DNA of 41,600 nt, taken from contig WRFF01000001.1 in NCBI GenBank assembly GCA_009778945.1, forward strand, positions 1 through 41,600. The letters run 5' to 3'. Source of the stretch: Clostridiales bacterium (GTDB taxonomy: Bacteria > Bacillota > Clostridia > Peptostreptococcales > Anaerovoracaceae). Below, piece by piece: positions 1 to 7,458 of this stretch. The number at the start of each line of letters is the position of its first letter. Within the stretch, counting starts at the first letter, position 1. The notes beneath the pieces are model-generated. The model saw only the letters and a program-made list of their open reading frames with translations. It was not told where the DNA came from and ran no database searches. A program made the position numbers and the translations under genes.

Positions 1-121
1 TCTTGGCCTTATTGTATCCCATCTTTCGGCAATTTCAAATACTATCGCCTCTTTGACTTCTCAACCTTCGTTAGCGTTTTTCACTTCGCTCCTTAAGGGG
101 CGCACTTACTTTTGCAACTGA

Positions 122-799
122 CTAATTCGAAGCGGAGACACTGCTCCCCGGGCCCTGTGCTGCTCCGCTGTTTCCGCCGCCGTTACCCGGCCCTCTGTTG
201 CCGAAGCCGGACAGTTGATCGGCTTGGGCCTGTGTGATCGTTCCGGCTTTCACCAGCGAGGCAAGCGCGTCTTTTGACGCGTTGGCCTGAGCCTGTCTTA
301 CGGCCGTCATCTGGTCCTGCGACAGGCCCAAATTTCCGAACGGTCCGGGCCTGCTGTTTGAGCCTGTCCCGCCGGGCCTGCCGTTTTGAGTGTTTTGCCC
401 GGATCCGCCGGGCTGTGCGGGTGGAGTAGACTGCCCGGACCCGCCGGGCTGCGCAGGCCGGCCGTTTTGCCCGCCTTGCCCGGAACCGCCGGGCCTGCCG
501 GAACCGCCAAAACCGGTGCTTGCGGAAAGGATCGAATTCGCCTGATCCTGCGTAATCGTTCCTTTTGCCACAAGCGCATCCAGCTCTGTTTTCAGGTTCG
601 CCTGCACCGCCGTGCGGTACGCCGTCATCTGATCCTGCGTCAGGCCGGCCGGATTGCCGCCGCCCTGGCCGTTCGCTGAATTGTTCGGATTCTTCGCCGA
701 AGCGTTGGCGGTCGCTGTTGCGCTACCCGTTGCGCAGGATGACAATATGGCCATAGCCGCAATCACGACCAAACTTATTACGATTTTCTTCATCTTCAT
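122..799 (-). CDS. Low-complexity lipoprotein with two DUF2680-like helical repeats
   Basis: This 225-residue protein starts with a lysine-rich, hydrophobic signal peptide and a lipobox ending ILSSC (Cys about residue 22), so it should be a lipid-anchored protein on the outer face of the membrane. The mature part holds two copies of a ~40-residue motif, GLTQDQMTA...LVAKGTITQDQA and GLSQDQMTA...LVKAGTITQAQA. They are separated by about 60 residues rich in Gly, Pro, Gln and Asn with recurring PGGSGQ units. The motif resembles the short helical DUF2680/YckD type found in secreted Firmicutes proteins; that match is from memory. An AGAGGAAG ribosome site precedes the ATG. The gene is alone on its strand, no partner is apparent, and the function is unknown. 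Confidence 0.8.
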   Translation of the reverse strand: MKMKKIVISLVVIAAMAILSSCATGSATATANASAKNPNNSANGQGGGNPAGLTQDQMTAYRTAVQANLKTELDALVAKGTITQDQANSILSASTGFGGSGRPGGSGQGGQNGRPAQPGGSGQSTPPAQPGGSGQNTQNGRPGGTGSNSRPGPFGNLGLSQDQMTAVRQAQANASKDALASLVKAGTITQAQADQLSGFGNRGPGNGGGNSGAAQGPGSSVSASN

Positions 800-845
800 C
801 GCTTCCTCTCAATGCAAGATTCAATCCGCTAATTAGAAACAGGTT

Positions 846-874
846 TCCATAAAGAATGCTTCTTTCTTTGTAAA
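846..874 (-). promoter_or_regulatory. Putative promoter of the lipoprotein gene
   Basis: Read on the minus strand, TTTACA (869-874) and TATGGA (846-851) are separated by exactly 17 bases and lie about 50 bases upstream of the lipoprotein start. The -10 element is a weak match, so this is tentative. Confidence 0.35.
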
Positions 875-1051
875 TTGAATACTGCCATATGATTTCTTTC
901 ATGCTATTCGCTTTCCATTAACGCAGCGTTAAAATTTTCCGCCCCGGTTTTTCGGTTCGGGTTCTGTTTGGAATCCGGAAAGAGGAAATATACCATGATG
1001 CTATACTATTATTATGAGTATTATGGCTATCATAAATATTATTATTATAAA

Positions 1052-1104
1052 AAAATCATGCATAACCGAAAAAATCACAAAATCACACTCTGTCGCTGTT
1101 ATTA
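1052..1104. repeat. Right-half remnant of the foldback repeat family
   Basis: The bases ATCATGCATAACCG followed by an A-rich run and a CTGTTATTA tail resemble the right arm and downstream flank of the foldback elements at 29722-29830 and 34183-34290. No matching left arm is visible in the AT-rich sequence upstream, so this appears to be a truncated copy. It directly abuts the 243-bp repeat that starts at 1105. Confidence 0.45.
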
Positions 1105-1347
1105 AAAAATTTCAGCATAATACCGTGAATGGATAATTCTTTTCTTGACATCAAAACTGTGATATTTTGGCGAAAAACCTGAGTAAAGAACGATTTTCTG
1201 CTTGATTATCGCCTAGTTCACCTGTTTTTTCGGTTTTATTGAGGAAAATTCGTTCTTTACTCCAATTTTGTGCCACAAATCAACCTGTTCACTGTCAAAC
1301 GCCGTCCCATGTGAACCGCAATGCCTGGAAATTACTCCGCTAAACAG
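1105..1347. repeat. 243-bp intergenic repeat, copy 1, containing a foldback element
   Basis: This block is nearly identical, with roughly 15-20 scattered differences, to 12441-12683 in the same orientation. It contains an inverted repeat at 1169-1274. The left arm includes GAGTAAAGAACGA (1181-1193), and the right arm includes its complement ending at 1262, with weaker pairing continuing outward. It carries no convincing reading frame and no transposase, so it looks like a dispersed non-coding element. The remaining sequence up to the promoter at 1509 shows no supportable gene. Confidence 0.85.
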
Positions 1348-1508
1348 TCTTTCTTAAATTGCGCCCCTTGGCCGCTGCCCTCATATCGAAGACTTCACCG
1401 CAACCTCTATGCGCGAACAACTTACTGCAACTTATTGTCTCCTTTGGGGTCGCATTCATGTTTCCGAGTTTCGAACAGGGGGCAAATCTTGCCCTGATGC
1501 GATATTGC

Positions 1509-1538
1509 TTGCGCGGCGGCAGGTTTTTCTGTTATACT
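1509..1538 (+). promoter_or_regulatory. Putative promoter for the rpsB leader/operon
   Basis: TTGCGC (1509-1514) and TATACT (1533-1538) are separated by 18 bases. The predicted start point near 1545 coincides with the base of a strong hairpin. This would give a leader of about 330 nucleotides before rpsB. Confidence 0.5.
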
Positions 1539-1543
1539 ATTTG

Positions 1544-1655
1544 TCGCGTCTGCGCTACGCAATTTGCGGACGCGAGGGAACCGCCGGATTCAACGAGCGG
1601 TCCCGGAACGAGTGAGCACGCCATATGGCTGCGGGTTGGTGACGCAATTCCATCA
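1544..1655 (+). ncRNA. Candidate structured RNA / rpsB leader with consecutive hairpins
   Basis: Directly after the putative promoter, TCGCGTCTGC (1544-1553) pairs with GCGGACGCGA (1566-1575) with one G-U pair. GGGAACCGC (1576-1584) pairs with GCGGTCCC (1597-1604) with one bulged base. Further short pairings follow, including GCCATATGGC and GGTTG with CAACC. Two strong stems packed end to end at a predicted transcript 5' end suggest a folded leader or small RNA. I do not recognise a named family. No terminator follows, so a leader of rpsB is the simplest reading. Confidence 0.4.
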
Positions 1656-1796
1656 ACCACTAATTAGTTTATTGAATTGGCGAGGCAGTTTGCCGTCGTG
1701 CAAGGCGCAATAACGCAGCCGTACTGGTAGTACAGCGAGGCTTTGCAACATAGCAGGATGGCAAAATAGCCGCAAAAATGTAAAGTATTTAGTGGT
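1656..1796. repeat. 141-bp palindromic MITE-like element in the rpsB leader
   Basis: The ends are inverted repeats: ACCACTAATTAGTTT (1656-1670) matches the complement of 1782-1796 at 13 of 15 positions. The whole element is an imperfect palindrome centred on GTACTGGTAGTAC (about 1720-1732), with an inner pair TTTGCCGTCGTGC and GCAGGATGGCAAA. It has no coding capacity. Size, terminal inverted repeats and foldback form fit a non-autonomous mobile element. It sits between the putative rpsB promoter and the gene, so any transcript from there would carry a long hairpin. Confidence 0.65.
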
Positions 1797-1874
1797 CGGC
1801 GGAATAACGGTGGGCATGCCGAAGCGAAGGCCCGCACGATACTGTGTGGCGGAAGTAAAACCGGAGGTGAAATT

Positions 1875-2810
1875 ATGCCAGTTATTTCTATGAAACAATT
1901 GCTCGAGGCAGGCGTCCATTTTGGGCATCAGACCCGTCGGTGGAATCCGAAGATGGCGCCGTACATCTTTGCCGAGCGCAACCAGATCTACATTATTGAC
2001 CTGCAGCAGACCGTCTCGCTGATCGACGACGCCTACACGTTCATCCAGGATGTCGTGCGCATGGGCAAGCCGATCCTTTTTGTCGGCACAAAGAAGCAGG
2101 CGCAGCAGGTTGTCAAGGACGAAGCGGAACGGGCCGGCCAGTTCTATGTGAACGAACGCTGGCTCGGCGGAATGCTGACCAATTATAAAACGATCTCGGG
2201 CCGCATCGATCGGCTGCATGAGATCGAAAAGATGGAAGAGGACGGCGTGTTTGAGCAGCTTACGAAGAAGGAAGTGCTGAAACTGCGCCAGGAGCATGAC
2301 AAACTTGAAAAATTTCTGGGCGGCATCAAGGATATGCACCGGATGCCGGGTGCGGTCTTTGTGGTCGATCCGAAGAAAGAACGGATCGCGGTGAAAGAAG
2401 CGAGGATATTGGGGATCCCTATCGTCGGTATCGTGGATACGAACTGTGACCCGGACGACGTCGATTATGTGATCCCCGCCAACGACGACGCCATCCGCTC
2501 GATCCGGCTGATCACGGCGGCCATGGCGGACGCGGTTGTTGAGGCGAATCAGGGCGAGGATTTCTCGGAGAGCGAAAGCGGCGCCGGTGCGGCGTCCGAA
2601 TCCCTGTTTGTCAATATGGAAGCAAGCGAGGAACAGGATAAAGCGGCTGAAATGCTCATGGAAGAAACCTTGGAGGATATGGCCGACGAAGCGGAAGACC
2701 GCGAAGAACAAGCCGAAGAAGCGTCCATGGAAACGGCGGTCTTTGAGATGCCGGACGAGACGGAAGCAGACGCGGATGCGGACGAGGACGAAGAAGAAGA
2801 CGATTTTTAG
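1875..2810 (+). CDS. rpsB: 30S ribosomal protein S2 with long acidic tail
   Basis: S2 is a structural protein of the 30S subunit needed for S1 docking. The start MKQLLEAGVHFGHQTRRWNPKM, reached a few residues after the first Met, and the later segment GIPIVGIVDTNCDPDDVDYVIPANDDA are unmistakable S2 signatures. The start ATG has a GGAGGTG ribosome site 6 bases upstream. The conserved S2 part ends near residue 228. About 80 further residues, dominated by Glu and Asp and ending in EDEEEDDF, make the protein 311 residues long against the usual 230-260. It opens the rpsB-tsf-pyrH-frr-uppS-cdsA block, and its mRNA leader appears to carry a MITE-like palindrome. Confidence 0.97.
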   Translation: MPVISMKQLLEAGVHFGHQTRRWNPKMAPYIFAERNQIYIIDLQQTVSLIDDAYTFIQDVVRMGKPILFVGTKKQAQQVVKDEAERAGQFYVNERWLGGMLTNYKTISGRIDRLHEIEKMEEDGVFEQLTKKEVLKLRQEHDKLEKFLGGIKDMHRMPGAVFVVDPKKERIAVKEARILGIPIVGIVDTNCDPDDVDYVIPANDDAIRSIRLITAAMADAVVEANQGEDFSESESGAGAASESLFVNMEASEEQDKAAEMLMEETLEDMADEAEDREEQAEEASMETAVFEMPDETEADADADEDEEEDDF

Positions 2811-2866
2811 GCGCCGGATTCGGCAGGCCGAAAGACAAAAAGGACAGGGACAAGGAGGTAACAGCG

Positions 2867-3787
2867 ATGGCAATCACATCTGCTTTGATTAAAGAACTGC
2901 GCGAGCGAACCGGAGCGGGGATGCTTGACTGCAAAAATGTGCTCATAGAGGTTGAGGGCGACATTGAAAAGGCAATCGACGAACTGCGCAAGAAGGGCCT
3001 TGCGAAAGCCGCGAAGAAATCGGGGCGCATCGCCGCGGAAGGGCTGGTGCGTGTTATAAAGACGCCGGACAGCAAAAAAGCGGGCATCATCGAAGTCAAT
3101 ATCGAGACAGATTTTGCGTCGAAGAACGAGGAATTCGTTCGTCTCGTCGATACGCTGGCGCAGCAGACGCTGACGACGAAAGCGAAGGACGTGGAAGCTT
3201 TTCTTGCGGAGCCTTACGCGGGCGGCAGCGAGACGGCTCGGGATTTTCTGACAAATTTCATCGCGAAGATCGGGGAAAATATTTCCGTGCGGCGCTTCGA
3301 CATATTGGAATCCCCCGGTGTGGTGTATGTGGATTATCTGCATCTCGGCGGAAAGATCGGCGTGATCATCGGTCTCCGGACGGAGGCGACGCCGGAAGAA
3401 GCCGAGACGCTCGGCAAGGATGTCGCAATGCAGGTTGCTTCCATGAACCCGCTCTTCATTGATGAAAGCGCGGTGGATCCGGAATATATCGAAAAAGAGA
3501 AAGAGATTCTCATCGATCAGGCGCTCAAAGAGGGCAAGCCCGCCGATATTGTGGAAAAGATGGTCATGGGCCGCCTGAAAAAGGAGCTGAAAGAGACCTG
3601 CCTGCTGGAGCAGAAATTCGTAAAGAACAGCGATCTGACGGTGGCGCAGTATGTGAAGGACGGGGCGAAAGCGATCGGCAAGGATGTCGCGGTTGTCTCG
3701 AAGGTCCGCTACGAGGTCGGAGAAGGCATTGAAAAAAAGGAAGAGAATTTTGCGGAAGAGGTTGCAAAACAAATGGCCGGGCAGTAG
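2867..3787 (+). CDS. tsf: Translation elongation factor Ts
   Basis: EF-Ts is the guanine-nucleotide exchange factor that recycles EF-Tu in the cytoplasm. The N-terminal UBA-like domain reads LIKELRERTGAGMLDCKNVL, and the core segment ETDFASKNEEFVRLVD is typical of the family. The length of 306 residues is normal. A perfect AAGGAGGT ribosome site lies 6 bases before the ATG. The gene follows rpsB by 56 bases, so the two are probably co-transcribed, and a hairpin with a short T-run follows the stop codon. Confidence 0.97.
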   Translation: MAITSALIKELRERTGAGMLDCKNVLIEVEGDIEKAIDELRKKGLAKAAKKSGRIAAEGLVRVIKTPDSKKAGIIEVNIETDFASKNEEFVRLVDTLAQQTLTTKAKDVEAFLAEPYAGGSETARDFLTNFIAKIGENISVRRFDILESPGVVYVDYLHLGGKIGVIIGLRTEATPEEAETLGKDVAMQVASMNPLFIDESAVDPEYIEKEKEILIDQALKEGKPADIVEKMVMGRLKKELKETCLLEQKFVKNSDLTVAQYVKDGAKAIGKDVAVVSKVRYEVGEGIEKKEENFAEEVAKQMAGQ

Positions 3788-3801
3788 TCGGAAAATGTGG
3801 T

Positions 3802-3836
3802 AAAATGCGAGGGACAGTTGTTCCTCGCATTTTTAT
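3802..3836 (+). terminator. Intrinsic terminator or attenuator between tsf and pyrH
   Basis: AAAATGCGAGG (3802-3812) pairs perfectly with CCTCGCATTTT (3823-3833) around a 10-base loop, and the T-run overlaps the end of the stem. It could terminate rpsB-tsf transcripts and leave partial read-through to pyrH, which starts 26 bases later. Confidence 0.7.
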
Positions 3837-3861
3837 ATGCAACAGCAGGGCAGGGCGGAAG

Positions 3862-4566
3862 ATGGAACCGAAATATAAAAAGGTTATTCTGAAAATCAGC
3901 GGAGAAGCGCTTGCGGGCGCCAATCATTTTGGGCTCGACGACGCGATGCTGGGCATGGTTGCGGAGGAAGTCCGGGAGATTTATGATCTCGGCGTGCAGA
4001 TCGCGATCGTGGTCGGCGGCGGCAATTTCTGGCGGGGCAGGACAAGCGAAAATATGGACCGCGCGACAGCGGATTATATGGGGATGCTTGCGACGACGAT
4101 CAACGGGCTTGCGCTTCAGTCGGCGCTCGAAGGGATCGGCCTTGCGACGCGTGTGCAGACAGCGATTGAAATGCGGGAAATCGCCGAGCCGTATATCCGC
4201 CGCAAGGCGATTGCGGAGATGGATCGCGGCGACATCGTGATCTTCGCGGCCGGTACCGGCAATCCGTTCTTTTCGACGGATACGACGGCGGCGCTCCGGG
4301 CGGCGGAAATCAATGCGGACATTATCCTGCTCGCGAAAAAGATCGACGCGGTGTATTCGGATGACCCGAACGTAAATCCGAACGCTGTCCGCTATTATAA
4401 ACTGACGCATCAGGAAGTGTTGGAAAAAGATCTAAAGGTGATGGACAGTACGGCGGCTTCTTTGTGCCGCGACAACGGGATCCCGATCCATGTCTTTGCG
4501 CTGGCCGAACCGGGCAATATGCTCAGGGCTGTATGCGGGGAACCGATCGGGACGATCATCACATGA
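3862..4566 (+). CDS. pyrH: Uridylate kinase
   Basis: UMP kinase phosphorylates UMP to UDP in pyrimidine nucleotide synthesis; the bacterial enzyme belongs to the amino-acid-kinase fold. The N-terminus KKVILKISGEALAG, the glycine-rich IAIVVGGGNFWRG and the DYMGMLATTINGLALQ segment identify it. I place the start at ATG 3862 (MEPKYKK), preceded by a GGGCGGAA site, rather than at an in-frame ATG inside the terminator hairpin at 3805. This gives 234 residues, normal for the family. Its stop overlaps an ATG in front of frr. Confidence 0.96.
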   Translation: MEPKYKKVILKISGEALAGANHFGLDDAMLGMVAEEVREIYDLGVQIAIVVGGGNFWRGRTSENMDRATADYMGMLATTINGLALQSALEGIGLATRVQTAIEMREIAEPYIRRKAIAEMDRGDIVIFAAGTGNPFFSTDTTAALRAAEINADIILLAKKIDAVYSDDPNVNPNAVRYYKLTHQEVLEKDLKVMDSTAASLCRDNGIPIHVFALAEPGNMLRAVCGEPIGTIIT

Positions 4567-4580
4567 GTCAGGAGGAAAAA

Positions 4581-5138
4581 ATGGATAGGGATGTGCAGGA
4601 AATCTTTGCGGAACGAATCGAAAAAAGCCTCGCAAATCTTCGGGAAAATCTGAATACCGTTCGCGCAGGGCGCGCCAATCCGGCGCTGCTCGATAAGATT
4701 TTGGTGGATTATTATGGGACGCAGACCCCGCTGAAAGGCGTCGCGAATATCTCGGCGCCGGATCCGAGGACACTTCTGGTCGTTCCGTTTGATCCGAAAT
4801 CCATGCATGAGATCGAAAAGGCGATCGGCGCCTCATCGCTCGGTATCCATCCGGGAAATGACGGGAAAGCGATTCGCCTGCAGATCCCGGCACTGACGGA
4901 AGAACGCCGCAAAGAGCTCACGAAACTTGTAAAAAAATACGGGGAGGATGCGAAAGTCGCGATCCGCAATGAGCGGCGCAATGCGAACGAGCTATTGAAA
5001 AAACAGGAAAAGGCGGGCGATCTTACGGAGGACGATCTGAAGGATGAGGAGAAGAAATCGCAGAAAAAGGCGGACGACGCGATAGATCAAATCGATAAGA
5101 TCGTTGCGGCAAAAGAGGCGGAAATTCTCGAGGTTTGA
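4581..5138 (+). CDS. frr: Ribosome recycling factor
   Basis: RRF splits post-termination ribosomes together with EF-G. The segments NTVRAGRANPALLDKI, YGTQTPLKGVANIS and RRNANELLKK are diagnostic. I choose ATG 4581 because AGGAGG (4570-4575) is ideally placed before it. An in-frame ATG at 4563 overlapping the pyrH stop would add six residues. From 4581 the protein has 185 residues, exactly the usual size. The stop codon overlaps the uppS start. Confidence 0.96.
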   Translation: MDRDVQEIFAERIEKSLANLRENLNTVRAGRANPALLDKILVDYYGTQTPLKGVANISAPDPRTLLVVPFDPKSMHEIEKAIGASSLGIHPGNDGKAIRLQIPALTEERRKELTKLVKKYGEDAKVAIRNERRNANELLKKQEKAGDLTEDDLKDEEKKSQKKADDAIDQIDKIVAAKEAEILEV

Positions 5139-5869
5139 TGACGGGACAACCAACAGCTTTGCAAGCGATTCCCGGACATATCGCATTGATTATGGACGGG
5201 AACGGGCGGTGGGCGGAAAACCGCAGCCTTCCGAAATTTAAGGGGCATGAGGCGGGTATGGATGCGATGATCCGCGTTGTGCGCCATGCTTCGGATATCG
5301 GCGTGAAACACCTGACGGTCTACGCGTTCTCCACGGAAAACTGGAAGCGCAGCGTCGGTGAGGTGGCGGGGATATTTGACCTTTTACTTATTTATGTCAA
5401 CCGCGAGCTTGAAGAGCTGCATCGCAACGGGGTACGTGTGGATATTCTGGGCGACCGTACGCCGTTTTCGAAGAAGGTCAACGCCGCGCTTGACAAGACA
5501 ATTCAAAAAACAAAGGACAACGACGGACTGCGGTTTCATATCGCTCTAAATTACGGAGGCCGGGCGGATATTCTCATGGCGGCGAAAGATTTTGCCATGA
5601 CGTTTGCGGAAGGGCATTTGGAAAAAAGCCTCAAAGATTTCGATGAAAGGGATTTTGCGCGGTATTTGTATACGGACGGCACGCCGGATCCGGATTTGCT
5701 GATTCGCCCCGGCGGGGAGAAACGCCTTTCCAATTTCTTATTATGGCAGATTGCCTATGCGGAATTGGTTTTTTCGGATGTTCTGTGGCCGGATTTCGGC
5801 CCTGAAGACCTCGATCTTGCGATCGGGGAATATGGGGCGCGCAAGCGACGTTTTGGAGGACGAATATGA
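5138..5869 (+). CDS. uppS: Isoprenyl (undecaprenyl) diphosphate synthase
   Basis: This cis-prenyltransferase condenses isopentenyl diphosphate units onto farnesyl diphosphate to make the C55 carrier lipid for cell-wall synthesis. The catalytic IALIMDGNGRWA segment (residues ~15-26), the TVYAFSTENWKR motif and the C-terminal GGEKRLSNFLLWQIAYAEL region are all present. The usual RTSGE reads RPGGE here, a minor variant. The start ATG 5138 overlaps the frr stop as TGATG. A TTG just before it is in frame but less likely. The stop overlaps cdsA by four bases. Confidence 0.95.
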   Translation: MTGQPTALQAIPGHIALIMDGNGRWAENRSLPKFKGHEAGMDAMIRVVRHASDIGVKHLTVYAFSTENWKRSVGEVAGIFDLLLIYVNRELEELHRNGVRVDILGDRTPFSKKVNAALDKTIQKTKDNDGLRFHIALNYGGRADILMAAKDFAMTFAEGHLEKSLKDFDERDFARYLYTDGTPDPDLLIRPGGEKRLSNFLLWQIAYAELVFSDVLWPDFGPEDLDLAIGEYGARKRRFGGRI

Positions 5870-6705
5870 AAACACGCATTAAATCCGGAGTGCTTATGCT
5901 GCCTTTTCTGATTCTCGTTTTTCTGGGGGGCTGGTTTCTGTTTGCGGGCGTATTTGCGCTGACGATTTTTTGCCTGAGGGAATATGCGGGCGCTTTCGGT
6001 GAGAAGCGGCCGGCCGCCTGGGTCTTCATTGCGAGCGCGGTGATCCTGTTCGCCGGCTATCTGATACCGCCGTTTCGCAGCTATATTATACTTCCCTGGA
6101 TCTTCGTTTCGGTCATCCTGTGTTTTCTGTCGATGTTCCCCATGGAAAAGCGCGGCCTGATGCAGGGGTTTGCCACTTTTGTCGGCGTCTTTTATGTGAT
6201 TTTCCTGGCTTTCCATATCGTCCTTGTAGATGCTTTCCCCAACGCGACAGACCCTATCCACATCTCGAAGGATTTTCAGTTTTCCGGGATCCACAGCTTT
6301 GTCTGGATCATCGTGCTCGCCGCGTTCGGTACGGATGTTTTTGCGTTCTTTACGGGACGGCTGATCGGTTCCAGAAAACTCTGTCCGCAGATCAGCCCGA
6401 ATAAAACGGTTGAGGGCGCCATCGGCGGCATGCTCGGCAGCGTCATTCTCTGCGGCTTGTTCGGCTGGTTTTTCCTGCCCGGCGGTTTTTTGGACTGCGT
6501 GATCATCGGCCTGCTCGGCGGCGTTGTCTCGCAGCTCGGAGATCTGTCCGCGTCTGTGCTCAAACGCCATATCGGCGTGAAGGACTGGGGTACGCTGATC
6601 CCGGGGCACGGAGGCCTTCTGGACCGCGTGGACAGCGTGCTGTTCACGGCGCCGCTTGTCTTTTACTATCTCCTGTTTAAGACGGCGATTCTTCAGGCGC
6701 TTTGA
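5866..6705 (+). CDS. cdsA: Phosphatidate cytidylyltransferase
   Basis: CdsA converts phosphatidate and CTP to CDP-diacylglycerol, the branch point of phospholipid synthesis, in the cytoplasmic membrane. The 279-residue protein is strongly hydrophobic with about seven or eight predicted membrane segments. It ends with the family signature GVKDWGTLIPGHGGLLDRVDS around residues 242-262. A GGAGGA ribosome site precedes the ATG, which overlaps the uppS stop as ATGA, so translation is probably coupled. Confidence 0.95.
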   Translation: MKTRIKSGVLMLPFLILVFLGGWFLFAGVFALTIFCLREYAGAFGEKRPAAWVFIASAVILFAGYLIPPFRSYIILPWIFVSVILCFLSMFPMEKRGLMQGFATFVGVFYVIFLAFHIVLVDAFPNATDPIHISKDFQFSGIHSFVWIIVLAAFGTDVFAFFTGRLIGSRKLCPQISPNKTVEGAIGGMLGSVILCGLFGWFFLPGGFLDCVIIGLLGGVVSQLGDLSASVLKRHIGVKDWGTLIPGHGGLLDRVDSVLFTAPLVFYYLLFKTAILQAL

Positions 6706-6720
6706 TTTCGGAGGAACGGA

Positions 6721-7302
6721 ATGGAAATTCTTAAGGATCGGATTATAAAGGACGGTGTGGCAGTCGGCACGGAAATCCTCAAAGTTGATTCTTTTTTAAA
6801 TCATCAGATTGACGTGCGGCTCTTCGAGGAGATCGGGGACGAATTCCGCCGGCGTTTCGCGGATGTGTCCGGCCAGGTGGATAAGATCCTGACCGTCGAA
6901 GCGTCCGGTATCGCCGTCGCGGCTTTTGCGGCGCGCGCGTTCGGTTATCCTCCGGTCGTTTTCGCAAAGAAAGAAAAACCCAACACCATGGACGAACAAT
7001 ATTATTTTTCCGAAGTAATGTCTTTCACAAAGCGCACGATGAGTTCGATCCGTATTGCGAAAAAATTTCTTTCGGCCGGCGACCGCTGCCTTATCATCGA
7101 TGATTTTCTCGCGCACGGACAGGCGGCGCTGGGGCTCTGCCATATCGCAGACCAGGCGGGCGCGTTTATCCTCGGCGTCGGGACCGTGATCGAGAAATCC
7201 TTTCAGGGCGGCGGTGAGAGACTGCGGGAGAAGGGGGTCCGCGTGGAATCCCTCGCCGTTGTGTCAAAGATCGAAAACGGCGAAATCTTTTTCCGGATAT
7301 AA
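6721..7302 (+). CDS. xpt: Xanthine phosphoribosyltransferase
   Basis: Xpt salvages xanthine with PRPP to form XMP. The 193-residue length is typical. The PRPP-binding loop reads CLIIDDFLAHGQA near residue 125, and the N-terminal FLNHQIDVRLFEEIG and TVEASGIAVA segments match the Xpt subfamily rather than adenine phosphoribosyltransferase. A GGAGG site precedes the ATG 15 bases after cdsA. The next genes encode a BMP-type importer whose relatives carry nucleosides or purines, so a shared role in purine salvage is likely although a promoter separates them. Confidence 0.92.
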   Translation: MEILKDRIIKDGVAVGTEILKVDSFLNHQIDVRLFEEIGDEFRRRFADVSGQVDKILTVEASGIAVAAFAARAFGYPPVVFAKKEKPNTMDEQYYFSEVMSFTKRTMSSIRIAKKFLSAGDRCLIIDDFLAHGQAALGLCHIADQAGAFILGVGTVIEKSFQGGGERLREKGVRVESLAVVSKIENGEIFFRI

Positions 7303-7382
7303 ACGGGCATTAATAAATTTCCATATATTGTGTCCCATCGCAAAAAAATATCAAAAAAACCCAAAATAAGCGAAAAACGCGC

Positions 7383-7411
7383 TTGTAATGTCTTTGAGAT
7401 TTTTTTATAAT
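7383..7411 (+). promoter_or_regulatory. Promoter of the BMP-type ABC importer operon
   Basis: TTGTAA (7383-7388) and a perfect TATAAT (7406-7411) are separated by 17 bases, about 48 bases ahead of the start codon. I searched the region 7303-7458 for a purine-riboswitch-like fold and saw none. Confidence 0.7.
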
Positions 7412-7458
7412 ATATAAATATTCAGCGGCGTTTTTATGTTTAGAAGGAGAGGTATGAA

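Noticed and set aside
87..102. Terminator after the lipoprotein gene
   Set aside because: CGCTCCTTAAGGGGCG is a near-perfect palindrome at the right place, but no T-run follows on the minus strand and there is almost no loop.
1359..1667. A 102-codon plus-strand frame in the gap before rpsB
   Set aside because: It lacks a ribosome site, runs across the putative promoter and hairpins, and has no recognisable protein features.
1653..2873. A 406-codon minus-strand frame over rpsB
   Set aside because: It covers the rpsB gene antisense and the palindromic element and has no recognisable features.
7303..7458. Possible purine riboswitch upstream of the BMP importer or near xpt
   Set aside because: I looked for the conserved loop sequences and three-way junction of purine riboswitches and did not find them; only a promoter is evident.
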